A stretch of 64,000 nt of DNA from Streptomyces mayonensis. GTDB lineage: Bacteria; Actinomycetota; Actinomycetes; Streptomycetales; Streptomycetaceae. The position numbers were made by a program, and so were the translations under genes. This document shows positions 18,076 through 26,589 of the stretch, in pieces; the stretch's first letter is position 1; each line of letters begins with the position of its first letter. Where the stretch lies: NCBI RefSeq assembly GCF_018982965.1, contig NZ_JACBYP010000020.1, forward strand, positions 28,821 through 92,820, written 5' to 3'. The notes below the pieces were generated by a model. It was not told where the DNA came from. It saw nothing but the letters and a program-made list of their open reading frames with translations, and ran no database searches.

Positions 18076-21000
18076 ATGCCGCACTCGCCCGTGTCACCCG
18101 CAGGATCCCCCCTCCTCCCCGCCCGCCCGGTCGTCAGCCGCCGCCGTCTCCTGGAGGGCGGTGCCGCCGTCCTCGGCGCCCTCGCCCTGTCCGCGTCCGC
18201 ACCGGCGTCCGCGTCCGGACGCCGGGCGGCGGCCGACGCCGCGACGCCGGAGTGGAAGGACTTCGACGTCTTCCGGGTCGGCACCGAGCCGCCGCACACC
18301 ACGCTCACCCCGTACCCGGACGTGAGATCGGCCCTCGCCGGCGACCGCGCCGGCTCGCCGTACCGGCTCAGCCTCGACGGCAACTGGAAGTTCGCCTACG
18401 CCGACCGCCCCGAGGACCGCGACCCCGACTTCCACCGCACCGACACCGACGACGGCGACTGGGACACGATCCCCGTACCGTCCGTGTGGCAGCTGCACGG
18501 CCACGACTTCCCGATCTACCTGAACATCACCTACCCGTACTGGGGCCCCAACGGCCTCGGCGAGGACCCGCAGCCGCCCGCCGCGCCGACCCGCTACAAC
18601 CCGGTCGGCCAGTACCGGCGCACCTTCACCGTGCCCCGCGACTGGAAGGGCCGCCGCACCTTCCTCCACTTCGAGGGCGTCAAGTCCGCCCACTACGTGT
18701 GGATCAACGGCGAACTGGTCGGCTACGACGAGGACTCCTACACGCCCTCCGAGTACGACATCACCGACCACCTGAAGCCCGGCACCAACCAGATCGCCGT
18801 CGAGGTGTACCGCTACGCCGACGGCGACTGGCTGGAGGACCAGGACATGATCCGGCTGAGCGGCATCTTCCGCTCGGTCCACCTCTACTCCACACCCGCC
18901 GTGCACCTGCGCGACTTCCGCCTCGACACCCCGCTCGACGACACCTACACGGACGCCGAACTGGCCGTCACCGCGAGCGTGCGGGCGTACGGCGAGGGCG
19001 GCACCGGCCGCTACACGGTCGAGACCCAGCTCTACGACGCCCGCGGCCACGCCGTCTGGGCCCGGCCGCTGGAGCAGCCCGTCGACGTGGGCGGGGCGGG
19101 CGCCGGCGAGGACGTCACCGTGCGGGCCGCGAAGGCCGTGCCGAAGCCCCGGCTCTGGTCGGCCGAGCACCCGAACCTCTACACCGCGGTGCTCCGCCTG
19201 CGGGACCCCGCGGGCAAGGTGACGGAGACCCTCTCCCACCGGGTCGGCTTCCGCGAGTTCGTGCTCAGGGACGGCCTGATGCGGATCAACGGCGAGCCCG
19301 TCTCGCTGCGCGGCACCAACCGCCACGAGATGCACCCCTCCCGCGGTACCGCCCTCACCCGCGAGGACATGGTCGAGGACATCAGAATCATCAAGCGGAT
19401 GAACATGAACAGCGTCCGCACCTCGCACTACCCGAACAACCCGTACTGGCTGGAACTGGCCGACGAGTACGGCCTCTACCTCGTCGACGAGACCAACCTG
19501 GAGACCCACGGGATCAACACCGAGTACCCGGGCGACCACCCCGACTGGACCACCCTCTGCGTGGCCCGCGCCCAGAACATGGTCCACCGCGACAAGAACC
19601 ACGCCTCGGTCGTCATCTGGTCGCTGGGCAACGAGGCGGGCGGCGGCAGCACCTTCAACGCCATGCACGACTGGATCCGCTCCTACGACTCCACCCGCGT
19701 CATCCAGTACGAGAGCGACGACAGCCCCGGCATCAGCGACATCCGCTCGAACATGTACGACACCCCGCAGCGTGTCGAGGAACGGGCCCGGGACACCTCC
19801 GACACCCGGCCCTACGTCATGATCGAGTACGCCCACTCGATGGGGAACTCGACCGGCAACCTCAAGAAGTACTGGGACATCGTGCGCGCCCACGACGTCC
19901 TCCAGGGCGGCTGGATCTGGGACTTCGTCGACCAGTCCCTGTACACGCCCGTGCCCGCCCGCACCCTGCTCACCGAGGAGGGACCCGCCGGGCTGCGCGG
20001 CGAGATCCTCGCCACCCGCGGCACCCTCGACCGGGACAAGGGCCTGTCCGGCATCACGGTCTTCGAGCGCGACGACAGCCTCGACCTCACCGGCTCGCTG
20101 ACCCTGGAGGCCTGGATCACCCCGCACGTGACGGGGTACCACCAGCCGATCGTCGCCAAGGGCGACACCCAGTACGCGCTCAAGCAGAACGGCCGTACGC
20201 TGGAGTTCTTCATCCACTCCGAGGGCCAGTGGATCACCGCGACCTGGGACGTGCCGGACGACTGGACCGGCCGCGAGCACCACCTCGCGGGCGTCTTCGA
20301 CGCGGACGCCGGTGCCCTCACCCTGTACGTCGACGGCGTCGAGCGCGCCACCCGCACCACCGACCGGCGCCCCAGCAGCAACACCGCGCCCCTCTCGCTC
20401 GCCACCGACGCCGACAACCAGATCCGCGAGTTCAGCGGCACCGTCCGCCGCGCCCGCGTCTACGCCCGCGCCCTCCCCGCCGCCGAACTGGCCTCGGACG
20501 ACCGGGGCCCCGGCGACGACGGTGTCCGGTTCTGGTTCGACGCCGCGAGCGTGAAGAGCGAGAAGAAGCGGCCCGGCGACAAGACCTTCCTCGCCTACGG
20601 CGGCGACTGGGGCGACAACCCCAACGACGGCGCCTTCGTCGCGGACGGCATCATCACCGCCGACCGCGGGCACACCGGCAAGGCCGCCCAGGTCAAGCGC
20701 ATCTACCAGGCCGCCCACGCCGCCCGCACCCCCGGCGGCGGCCCCGGCGACGTCACCCTCACCAACGAGTACCTGTTCACCAACCTCCGCGAGTTCGACG
20801 GCCACTGGGCACTCGTCGCCGACGGCAAGGCCGTACGGCGCGGGAAGCTCACCCGCGACCAGCTGGACGTGGCCCCGGGCGCCGGCAAGAAGATCACCGT
20901 CCCCGTCCGGCTGCCGCACGACCCGGACCCCGGCACCGAGTACTTCCTGGAAGTCTCCTTCACCACCCGGGAGTCCACCCCCTGGGCGAAGGCCGGCTTC

Positions 21001-21990
21001 GAGGTGGCCCGGACCCAGCTGCCCGTCGAGTCCGACGCCCCCGCCGTGGGAGCCGCGCGGCTGCGGAGCGTCCCGGCCCTGCGCCACGAGGACCGCGACC
21101 AGGAGGTCAGGGTCACCGGCAAGGACTTCTCGGTCACCGTCGACAGGCGCACCGGCACCCTCACCTCCTACGAGGTGAAGGGCACCCGTCTGATCACCTC
21201 GGGACCGGTGCCCAACTTCTGGCGGGCGCCCACCGACAACGACAAGGGCAACGGCCAGCACACCCGCAACCAGACCTGGCGCGACGCGGGCGCCCGCCGG
21301 AAGGTCACCGACGTCGCCGTGCGGGCCCTCGGCGACCGCGCCGTCGAGATCGAGGTCACCGGCACCCTGCCCACCACCGCCGAATCGGCGTACTCCACGA
21401 CGTACACGGTGTTCGGCAACGGCGAGATCAAGGTCGACAACACGCTGCACCCGGGCTCCGCGAGCCTGCCGTACATTCCAGAGGTCGGGACGATGCTGTT
21501 CCTGCCGCGCCGGCTGGACCGTCTGCACTGGTATGGCCGCGGGCCCGAGGAGAACCACTGGGACCGCAACGACGGCACGGACGTGGGCCTGTACTCCGGG
21601 ACCGTCGCCGAGCAGTGGACCCCGTACATCCGCCCGCAGGAGAACGGCAACAAGACGGACGTCCGCTGGGCCGCCCTCACCGACCGCCACGGCGCCGGCC
21701 TGCTGGTCTCCGGGGAACCCCTGCTGGAGGTCAACGCCTCGTACTTCACACCGGAGGACCTGTCGGCAGGGGTCCGGCACGACTACCAGCTGACCCCGAG
21801 GGACGAGGTCGTCCTGCGCCTGAACCACCGCCAGATGGGTGTGGGCGGCGACAACAGCTGGGGCGCGCACACCCACGACGAGTTCAAGCTCTTCGCCGAC
21901 CGGGACTACGCGTACACCTACCGGCTGCGCCCGCTCACCGACGTCCGCGACGCGACGCGCGCCTCGCGGCGGCCGACGGCGACGGAGTAA
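18076..21990 (+). CDS. GH2 beta-galactosidase, Tat-exported, with LamG-like insertion
   Basis: A 1304-residue glycoside hydrolase family 2 enzyme. A Tat signal (VVSRRRLLEGGAAVLGALAL) ends near residue 50. Sugar-binding, Ig-like and TIM-barrel domains follow, with acid/base Glu520 in WSLGNEAGGG and nucleophile Glu584 in VMIEYAHSMGNS. Residues ~668-800 (LDLTGSLTLEAWITPH to VRRARVYARAL) are a concanavalin/LamG-3-type jellyroll inserted before the beta-galactosidase small-chain domain (~1000-1304, ending LRPLTDV). LacZ-type enzymes are about 1000-1050 residues, so the insertion explains the extra length and may bind a polysaccharide. Start 18076 (GGAAGG upstream) is preferred to 18040. Likely secreted and acting on beta-galactosidic plant or microbial glycans. 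Confidence 0.92.
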   Translation: MPHSPVSPAGSPLLPARPVVSRRRLLEGGAAVLGALALSASAPASASGRRAAADAATPEWKDFDVFRVGTEPPHTTLTPYPDVRSALAGDRAGSPYRLSLDGNWKFAYADRPEDRDPDFHRTDTDDGDWDTIPVPSVWQLHGHDFPIYLNITYPYWGPNGLGEDPQPPAAPTRYNPVGQYRRTFTVPRDWKGRRTFLHFEGVKSAHYVWINGELVGYDEDSYTPSEYDITDHLKPGTNQIAVEVYRYADGDWLEDQDMIRLSGIFRSVHLYSTPAVHLRDFRLDTPLDDTYTDAELAVTASVRAYGEGGTGRYTVETQLYDARGHAVWARPLEQPVDVGGAGAGEDVTVRAAKAVPKPRLWSAEHPNLYTAVLRLRDPAGKVTETLSHRVGFREFVLRDGLMRINGEPVSLRGTNRHEMHPSRGTALTREDMVEDIRIIKRMNMNSVRTSHYPNNPYWLELADEYGLYLVDETNLETHGINTEYPGDHPDWTTLCVARAQNMVHRDKNHASVVIWSLGNEAGGGSTFNAMHDWIRSYDSTRVIQYESDDSPGISDIRSNMYDTPQRVEERARDTSDTRPYVMIEYAHSMGNSTGNLKKYWDIVRAHDVLQGGWIWDFVDQSLYTPVPARTLLTEEGPAGLRGEILATRGTLDRDKGLSGITVFERDDSLDLTGSLTLEAWITPHVTGYHQPIVAKGDTQYALKQNGRTLEFFIHSEGQWITATWDVPDDWTGREHHLAGVFDADAGALTLYVDGVERATRTTDRRPSSNTAPLSLATDADNQIREFSGTVRRARVYARALPAAELASDDRGPGDDGVRFWFDAASVKSEKKRPGDKTFLAYGGDWGDNPNDGAFVADGIITADRGHTGKAAQVKRIYQAAHAARTPGGGPGDVTLTNEYLFTNLREFDGHWALVADGKAVRRGKLTRDQLDVAPGAGKKITVPVRLPHDPDPGTEYFLEVSFTTRESTPWAKAGFEVARTQLPVESDAPAVGAARLRSVPALRHEDRDQEVRVTGKDFSVTVDRRTGTLTSYEVKGTRLITSGPVPNFWRAPTDNDKGNGQHTRNQTWRDAGARRKVTDVAVRALGDRAVEIEVTGTLPTTAESAYSTTYTVFGNGEIKVDNTLHPGSASLPYIPEVGTMLFLPRRLDRLHWYGRGPEENHWDRNDGTDVGLYSGTVAEQWTPYIRPQENGNKTDVRWAALTDRHGAGLLVSGEPLLEVNASYFTPEDLSAGVRHDYQLTPRDEVVLRLNHRQMGVGGDNSWGAHTHDEFKLFADRDYAYTYRLRPLTDVRDATRASRRPTATE

Positions 21991-22035
21991 CCGGGCAGGT
22001 CAGGAGGCAGAGACAGGAGGGGAGCAGCGGCGCCG

Positions 22036-22398
22036 TCAGCCGGCGGCGTCGCTGATCCCCAGCCGCAGGTGCTCGACGTGGTACACGGCCTGGTCGAGCA
22101 GCTCGGCGACATGGTCGTCGTGCAGGGCGTACACCACCGAACGCCCCCGGCGCTCGCCGACCACCAGGCCGAGGTTGCGCAGCAGCCGCAGCTGGTGCGA
22201 GCAGGCCGACTGCTCCATGCCCACCTCCGCCGCCAACTCGGTGGCGGGGAGCGGTCCTTCGCGCAACCTGGCCAGGATCAGCAGCCTGGACGGGGTGGAG
22301 AGGGCCTGGAGGGTCGTGGCGACCTTCGCGACGTTCTCCGCGTCCAGGCGCACCCGCTCGGCGGTGTCCTTCGCGGGGGTGGCGGCTCCATGACCCAT
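22036..22398 (-). CDS. ArsR/SmtB-family metal-sensing repressor
   Basis: A 120-residue winged-helix repressor. The recognition helix region is EVGMEQSACSHQLRLLRNLGLV and the wing GERRGRSVVYAL. Near the C-terminus Asp94, His96, His107 and His110 have exactly the Asp-x-His...His-x2-His spacing of the alpha-5 metal site of CzrA/NmtR-type sensors (Zn, Co, Ni). It is divergent from the P1B-type ATPase gene, and a perfect dyad lies between them, so metal binding should release the operator and induce efflux. The only leader is a TAGGAT box six bases before ATG, so the mRNA may be leaderless. The C-terminal tail after His110 is short, without the extra NmtR C-terminal histidines. Confidence 0.9.
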   Translation of the reverse strand: MGHGAATPAKDTAERVRLDAENVAKVATTLQALSTPSRLLILARLREGPLPATELAAEVGMEQSACSHQLRLLRNLGLVVGERRGRSVVYALHDDHVAELLDQAVYHVEHLRLGISDAAG

Positions 22399-22404
22399 GA
22401 GGTC

Positions 22405-22410
22405 ATCCTA
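22405..22410 (-). promoter_or_regulatory. -10 box of arsR-type gene, leaderless arrangement
   Basis: TAGGAT on the minus strand, followed by six bases and the ATG at 22398. This puts the expected transcription start at or next to the start codon. Confidence 0.55.
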
Positions 22411-22451
22411 CGCACCGGCCGACGAGACCTGGACGGACGTCCGAATGAAAG

Positions 22452-22469
22452 CATGAATCAGTCTTCATG
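22452..22469. promoter_or_regulatory. ArsR-family operator between metal sensor and efflux ATPase
   Basis: Perfect dyad CATGAA-N6-TTCATG in the divergent 91-bp region. It resembles SmtB/ArsR-family operators with TGAA/TTCA half-sites. It overlaps the expected -35 zone of the ATPase promoter, whose -10 (TATGGT) is at 22478-22483. Confidence 0.75.
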
Positions 22470-22477
22470 TGTTCCTG

Positions 22478-22483
22478 TATGGT
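22478..22483 (+). promoter_or_regulatory. -10 box of efflux ATPase gene, leaderless arrangement
   Basis: TATGGT followed by six bases and the GTG start at 22490. The operator dyad at 22452-22469 lies just upstream. Confidence 0.5.
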
Positions 22484-22489
22484 GGGCGC

Positions 22490-24403
22490 GTGTCCACGAC
22501 CCTCGCCACCGCTCCCGCGACCGCGCCCGCCGCCCCGGCGCCGCCCCGCCGCCGCACCCGTGTCCTCGCCCTCGCCGAGGCCCGCTGGGCGCTCGTCTCC
22601 CTCGTGGCCTTCCTCGCGGCCCTGCCCCTCCACCTCGGCTCCGCCCCCGCCTGGGCGTACGGACCGCTGTACGCGATCGCCTACGCCGCCGGAGGCTGGG
22701 AGCCCGCCCTCGAAGGCCTGCGGGCGCTGCGCGAGAAGACCCTCGACGTCGACCTGCTGATGATCGTGGCGGCCCTGGGCGCCGCCTCCATCGGACAGGT
22801 CCTCGACGGGGCCCTGCTGATCGTCATCTTCGCCACCTCCGGCGCCCTGGAGGCCCTGGCCACCGCCCGCACCGCCGACTCCGTGCGCGGCCTGCTCGAC
22901 CTCGCGCCCACCACCGCGACCCGGGTCCGCGACGGCCGCGAGGAGAGCGTCCCGACCGCCGAACTCGCCGTCGGCGACACCGTCCTGGTCCGCCCGGGGG
23001 AGCGGATCGGCGCCGACGGCACGGTCCTGGACGGCACCGGCGAGGTCGACCAGGCCACCATCACCGGCGAGTCGGTGCCCGCCCTCAAACGCCCCGGCGA
23101 CGACGTGTTCGCCGGCACCCTCAACGGCACCGGCGCCCTGCGCGTCCGGGTCGGCCGCGACCCCGCCGACTCGGTCATCGCCCGTATCGTCACCCTGGTC
23201 GAGGAGGCGTCCCGCACCAAGGCGCCGACCCAGCTGTTCATCGAGAAGATCGAGCAGCGCTACTCGGTCGGCGTGGTGATCGCCACCCTCGCCGTCTTCG
23301 GCATCCCGCTCGCCTTCGGCGCCGGCCTCACGGACGCCCTGCTGCGCGCCATGACCTTCATGATCGTCGCCTCGCCCTGCGCGGTCGTCCTCGCGACGAT
23401 GCCGCCGCTGCTGTCCGCCATCGCCAACGCGGGCCGGCACGGCGTCCTGGTGAAGTCCGCGGTCGCCATGGAACGCCTCGGTGCGATCGACACCACCGCC
23501 CTCGACAAGACCGGCACCCTCACCGAGGGCACCCCCGAGGTGACCGCCGTACGCCCCCTGGCCGACTCCGGTGTGGACGAGGACGGGCTCCTCGCCCTCG
23601 CCGCCGCGGCCGAGCACCCCAGCGAGCACCCGCTGGCCCGCGCGATCGTGGGCGCCGCCCGCGGACGTGGCCTGCCGGTCGCCGCCGCCCAGGACTTCAC
23701 CGCCGTCCCGGGACACGGAGTCACGGCGCTCGTCGACGGCCACCGCGTCCACGTCGGCCGCGCCGACACCCCCGAGGGCGCCGAGACCACCGTCCGCATC
23801 ACCCGCGACGGCACGCCGCTCGGCACCCTCGCCCTCACCGACCGCCTCCGCGCCGACGCCGCCCCCGCCACGGCCGCGCTCACCGCCCTCACCGGCACCG
23901 CCCCCGTCCTGCTCACCGGCGACCACCCGGCCGCCGCCGCCCGCGTCGCCGACGCGACCGGCATCACCGACGTCCGCGCCGGCCTGCTGCCCGAGGACAA
24001 GGTCGAGGCCGTACGGGAGGGCGAGCGGGCCGGCCGCAAGGTGCTCTTCGTCGGCGACGGCGTCAACGACGCCCCCGCGCTGGCCGCCGCGCACGCCGGC
24101 GTCGCCATGGGCCGGGCCGGTTCCGACCTGGCCCTGGAAGCCGCCGACGCGGTCGTCGTGCGCGACGAACTGACGGCCGTACCCGCCGTCGTACGCCTCT
24201 CCCGCCGCGCGCGCCGGCTGGTGCTGCAGAACCTGGCCGTCGCCGGGGCCTTCATCACCGTCCTCGTCCTGTGGGACCTGATCGGCCACCTGCCGCTGCC
24301 GCTGGGCGTCGCGGGCCACGAGGGCTCGACCGTACTGGTCGGCCTCAACGGTCTGCGGCTGCTGCGCGAGTCGGCCTGGCGGCAGGAGCGATCCGGCGGG
24401 TGA
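22490..24403 (+). CDS. P1B-4-type heavy-metal efflux ATPase (CoaT/CtpD-like)
   Basis: A 637-residue metal-transporting P-type ATPase with no N-terminal heavy-metal-associated domain. The membrane motif is Ser295-Pro296-Cys297 (VASPCAVVLATMPPLLSAIANAG), not CPC, and a late helix holds His610-Glu-Gly-Ser-Thr (GHEGSTVLVGLNGLRLL). SPC plus HEGG/ST is the signature of the P1B-4 group that exports Co2+, Fe2+ or related metals. The phosphorylated Asp339 is in DKTGTLTEG, the actuator TGES is present, and the hinge is GDGVNDAPALAAA. GTG 22490 is chosen because in-frame upstream codons fall inside the operator. Regulated by the divergent ArsR-type repressor. Zn2+ or Ni2+ cannot be excluded. Confidence 0.9.
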   Translation: MSTTLATAPATAPAAPAPPRRRTRVLALAEARWALVSLVAFLAALPLHLGSAPAWAYGPLYAIAYAAGGWEPALEGLRALREKTLDVDLLMIVAALGAASIGQVLDGALLIVIFATSGALEALATARTADSVRGLLDLAPTTATRVRDGREESVPTAELAVGDTVLVRPGERIGADGTVLDGTGEVDQATITGESVPALKRPGDDVFAGTLNGTGALRVRVGRDPADSVIARIVTLVEEASRTKAPTQLFIEKIEQRYSVGVVIATLAVFGIPLAFGAGLTDALLRAMTFMIVASPCAVVLATMPPLLSAIANAGRHGVLVKSAVAMERLGAIDTTALDKTGTLTEGTPEVTAVRPLADSGVDEDGLLALAAAAEHPSEHPLARAIVGAARGRGLPVAAAQDFTAVPGHGVTALVDGHRVHVGRADTPEGAETTVRITRDGTPLGTLALTDRLRADAAPATAALTALTGTAPVLLTGDHPAAAARVADATGITDVRAGLLPEDKVEAVREGERAGRKVLFVGDGVNDAPALAAAHAGVAMGRAGSDLALEAADAVVVRDELTAVPAVVRLSRRARRLVLQNLAVAGAFITVLVLWDLIGHLPLPLGVAGHEGSTVLVGLNGLRLLRESAWRQERSGG

Positions 24404-24490
24404 CCGGCCGGGGCATCACCCGGGGTGTCCACTCTTGGTTCCCCCGGTGATCCGCGGGTGATCCGCAGGAGTCCAGCAAGGAGCACGTCC

Positions 24491-24637
24491 ATGTCGGATT
24501 TCCGCCAGCCCCGGCCCGGCCGGTGGACCATCCTGGAGACATGCAGACGGGAATGCACACCGACACCGAGCGCTGCGTGCGCGCTGTCCGGTCCAAGGAC
24601 GCGCGCTTCGACGGCTGGTTCTTCACGGCCGTCCTGA
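24491..24637 (+). CDS. Possible 48-residue ORF overlapping the start of the Ada-AlkA gene
   Basis: ATG 24491 has a textbook AAGGAG (24478-24483) at seven-base spacing and opens a 48-codon frame (MSDFRQPRPGRW...) that overlaps the first ~32 codons of the Ada-AlkA gene in another frame. Upstream is an 11-bp direct repeat (GGTGATCCGC at 24446 and 24457). It may be a leader peptide that tunes Ada translation, or the strong site may be fortuitous. The overlapping part has the composition of a frame-shifted shadow, so confidence is low. Confidence 0.25.
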   Translation: MSDFRQPRPGRWTILETCRRECTPTPSAACALSGPRTRASTAGSSRPS

Positions 24638-26037
24638 CGACCGGGATCTACTGCCGCCCCAGCTGCCCCGCGGTGCCGCCCAAGCCCGGGAACATGACCT
24701 TCCACCCGAGCGCGGCGGCCTGCCAGCAGGCCGGGTTCCGGGCGTGCAAGCGCTGCCGTCCGGACACCAGCCCCGGCTCGCCCGAGTGGAACCGGCGCGC
24801 CGACCTCACCGCCCGCGCCATGCGCCTGATCGCCGACGGCGTCGTGGACCGCGAGGGCGTGCCCGGGCTCGCCGCCCGCCTCGGCTACAGCACCCGGCAG
24901 GTCGAACGCCAACTCCTCGCCGAACTGGGCGCCGGCCCTCTCGCGCTCGCCCGCGCGCAGCGCGCCCAGACCGCCCGGCTGCTGATCGAGACCACCCCGC
25001 TGCCCATGGCGGACGTCGCCTTCGCGGCCGGCTTCGCCTCCGTCCGCGCCTTCAACGACACGGTCCGCGAGGTCTACGCGCTCTCCCCGCGCGAACTGCG
25101 CACCCGCGCCCCCGGGAGCCGCCGCGCCGGCACCGCCCCGGACCCCGCCCCCGGTACCCTGTCCCTCCGCCTCCCCTTCCGCGCCCCGCTCAACCCCGAC
25201 AACCTCTTCGGGCACCTCGCCGCCACCGCCGTACCCGGCGTGGAGGAGTGGCGGGACGGCGCGTACCGCCGCACCCTGCGCCTGCCCTACGGTCACGGCA
25301 TCGTGGCCCTCACCCCGAACCCCGACCACATCGCCTGCCGCCTCACCCTCGGCGACCCGCGCGACCTGACCGTCGCCATCAGCCGCTGCCGGCGGCTGCT
25401 CGACCTGGACGCCGACCCGGTGGCGGTCGACGACCAGCTGCGTGCCGACCCCCTGCTCGCGCCGCACGTCGACAAGGGGCCCGGCCGGCGTGTCCCGCGC
25501 ACGGTCGACGAGGCGGAGTTCGCCGTACGGGCCGTGCTCGGCCAGCAGGTCTCCACCGCCGCCGCCCGCACCCACGCGGCCCGCCTGGTCATCACGCACG
25601 GCGAGCCGGTGGACGACCCCGAGGGCGGCCTGACCCACCTCTTCCCGTCCACCGGGGCGCTCGCGGCGGTGGACCCGCAGACCCTGGCCATGCCCCGCAC
25701 CCGCCGCACGACCCTCACCACCCTGGTGGCCCGGCTGGCCGACGGCTCGCTCAACCTGGGCGTCGAGTGCGACTGGGCCGAGACCCGCGCCCGCCTTCTC
25801 GACCTGCCGGGCTTCGGCCCCTGGACCGCCGACGTCATCGCCATGCGCGCCCTCGGCGACCCCGACGCCTTCCTCCCCACCGACCTCGGCATCCGCCGCG
25901 CCGCCGCCGACCTGGGCCTGCCCGCCACCCCGGCCGCGCTCACCGCCCGCGCGGCGGCCTGGCGGCCCTGGCGGGCGTATGCCGTCCAGTACCTGTGGGC
26001 GACCGACAGCCACCCGATCAACTTCCTGCCCGTATGA
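24541..26037 (+). CDS. Ada-type methyl-phosphotriester sensor fused to AlkA DNA glycosylase
   Basis: A 498-residue fusion. Residues 1-85 are the Ada N-terminal zinc domain with Cys38, Cys42, Cys69 and Cys72 (GIYCRPSC, FRACKRCRPD); in E. coli Ada Cys38 accepts methyl groups from phosphotriesters. Residues ~88-190 are an AraC-type helix-turn-helix (MADVAFAAGFASVRAFNDTVRE). Residues ~205-498 are an AlkA-type glycosylase with the helix-hairpin-helix/GPD motif LPGFGPWTADVIAMRALGDP and catalytic Asp in LPTDLGI. It should sense alkylation, activate transcription and excise 3-methyladenine-type bases. The start is 24541 or possibly ATG 24553; CATCCT six bases upstream fits leaderless initiation. Ogt follows after 59 bases. 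Confidence 0.92.
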   Translation: MQTGMHTDTERCVRAVRSKDARFDGWFFTAVLTTGIYCRPSCPAVPPKPGNMTFHPSAAACQQAGFRACKRCRPDTSPGSPEWNRRADLTARAMRLIADGVVDREGVPGLAARLGYSTRQVERQLLAELGAGPLALARAQRAQTARLLIETTPLPMADVAFAAGFASVRAFNDTVREVYALSPRELRTRAPGSRRAGTAPDPAPGTLSLRLPFRAPLNPDNLFGHLAATAVPGVEEWRDGAYRRTLRLPYGHGIVALTPNPDHIACRLTLGDPRDLTVAISRCRRLLDLDADPVAVDDQLRADPLLAPHVDKGPGRRVPRTVDEAEFAVRAVLGQQVSTAAARTHAARLVITHGEPVDDPEGGLTHLFPSTGALAAVDPQTLAMPRTRRTTLTTLVARLADGSLNLGVECDWAETRARLLDLPGFGPWTADVIAMRALGDPDAFLPTDLGIRRAAADLGLPATPAALTARAAAWRPWRAYAVQYLWATDSHPINFLPV

Positions 26038-26096
26038 AGCCCTCCGGCGAAATCCCGCCGGTACACACCTCCCGTGCACCCCTCCGAGGACCCACC

Positions 26097-26579
26097 GTGA
26101 AACAGCACACCGTGATCGAGAGCCCCTACGGCGCGCTCACCCTCGTCGCCGAGGACGGCGTCCTGTGCGGCCTCTACATGACCGGCCAGCGCCACCGCCC
26201 GCCCGAGGAGACCTTCGGTGAGCGCGACGAACGCCCCTTCGCCGAGGCAGCGGAGCAACTGGCGGCCTACTTCGCCGGTGACCTGAAGGACTTCGGCCTC
26301 ACCCTGCGCCTGAACGGGACACCCTTCCAGCGCACGGTCTGGGACCAGCTCCGCAGGATCCCGTACGGCGAGACCCGCACCTACGGCGAACTCGCCGGCG
26401 CCCTCGGCAACCCGGCCGCCTCCCGCGCCGTGGGCCTCGCCAACGGACGCAACCCGATCGGCATCATCGTCCCCTGCCACCGCGTCATCGGCGCGAGCGG
26501 CGGTCTCACCGGCTACGGCGGCGGCCTGGAACGCAAGCAGCGCCTGCTGGACTTCGAACGGGGCTCGGCGCTCTTCTGA
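26097..26579 (+). CDS. ogt: Methylated-DNA--protein-cysteine methyltransferase
   Basis: A 160-residue O6-alkylguanine-DNA alkyltransferase that removes O6-alkyl groups from guanine by suicidal transfer to Cys127 in IIVPCHRVIG. The AGT domain has GTPFQRTVWDQLRRIPYGETRTYGELA with the DNA-binding helix, then SRAVGLANGRNPI and the C-terminal LTGYGGGLERKQRLLDFE. Length is normal for a free-standing Ogt. GTG 26097 is preceded by GAGGA. It lies 59 bases after the Ada-AlkA gene, whose product lacks its own AGT domain, so the pair together provides the three classical adaptive-response activities (triester/sensor, glycosylase, O6 repair). Confidence 0.94.
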   Translation: MKQHTVIESPYGALTLVAEDGVLCGLYMTGQRHRPPEETFGERDERPFAEAAEQLAAYFAGDLKDFGLTLRLNGTPFQRTVWDQLRRIPYGETRTYGELAGALGNPAASRAVGLANGRNPIGIIVPCHRVIGASGGLTGYGGGLERKQRLLDFERGSALF

Positions 26580-26589
26580 CCGGACGGGG

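Noticed and set aside
18094..21876. A 1260-codon open frame antisense to the beta-galactosidase gene
   Set aside because: It mirrors the codon pattern of the GH2 gene, shows no domain, and is a normal by-product of very high GC at third positions.
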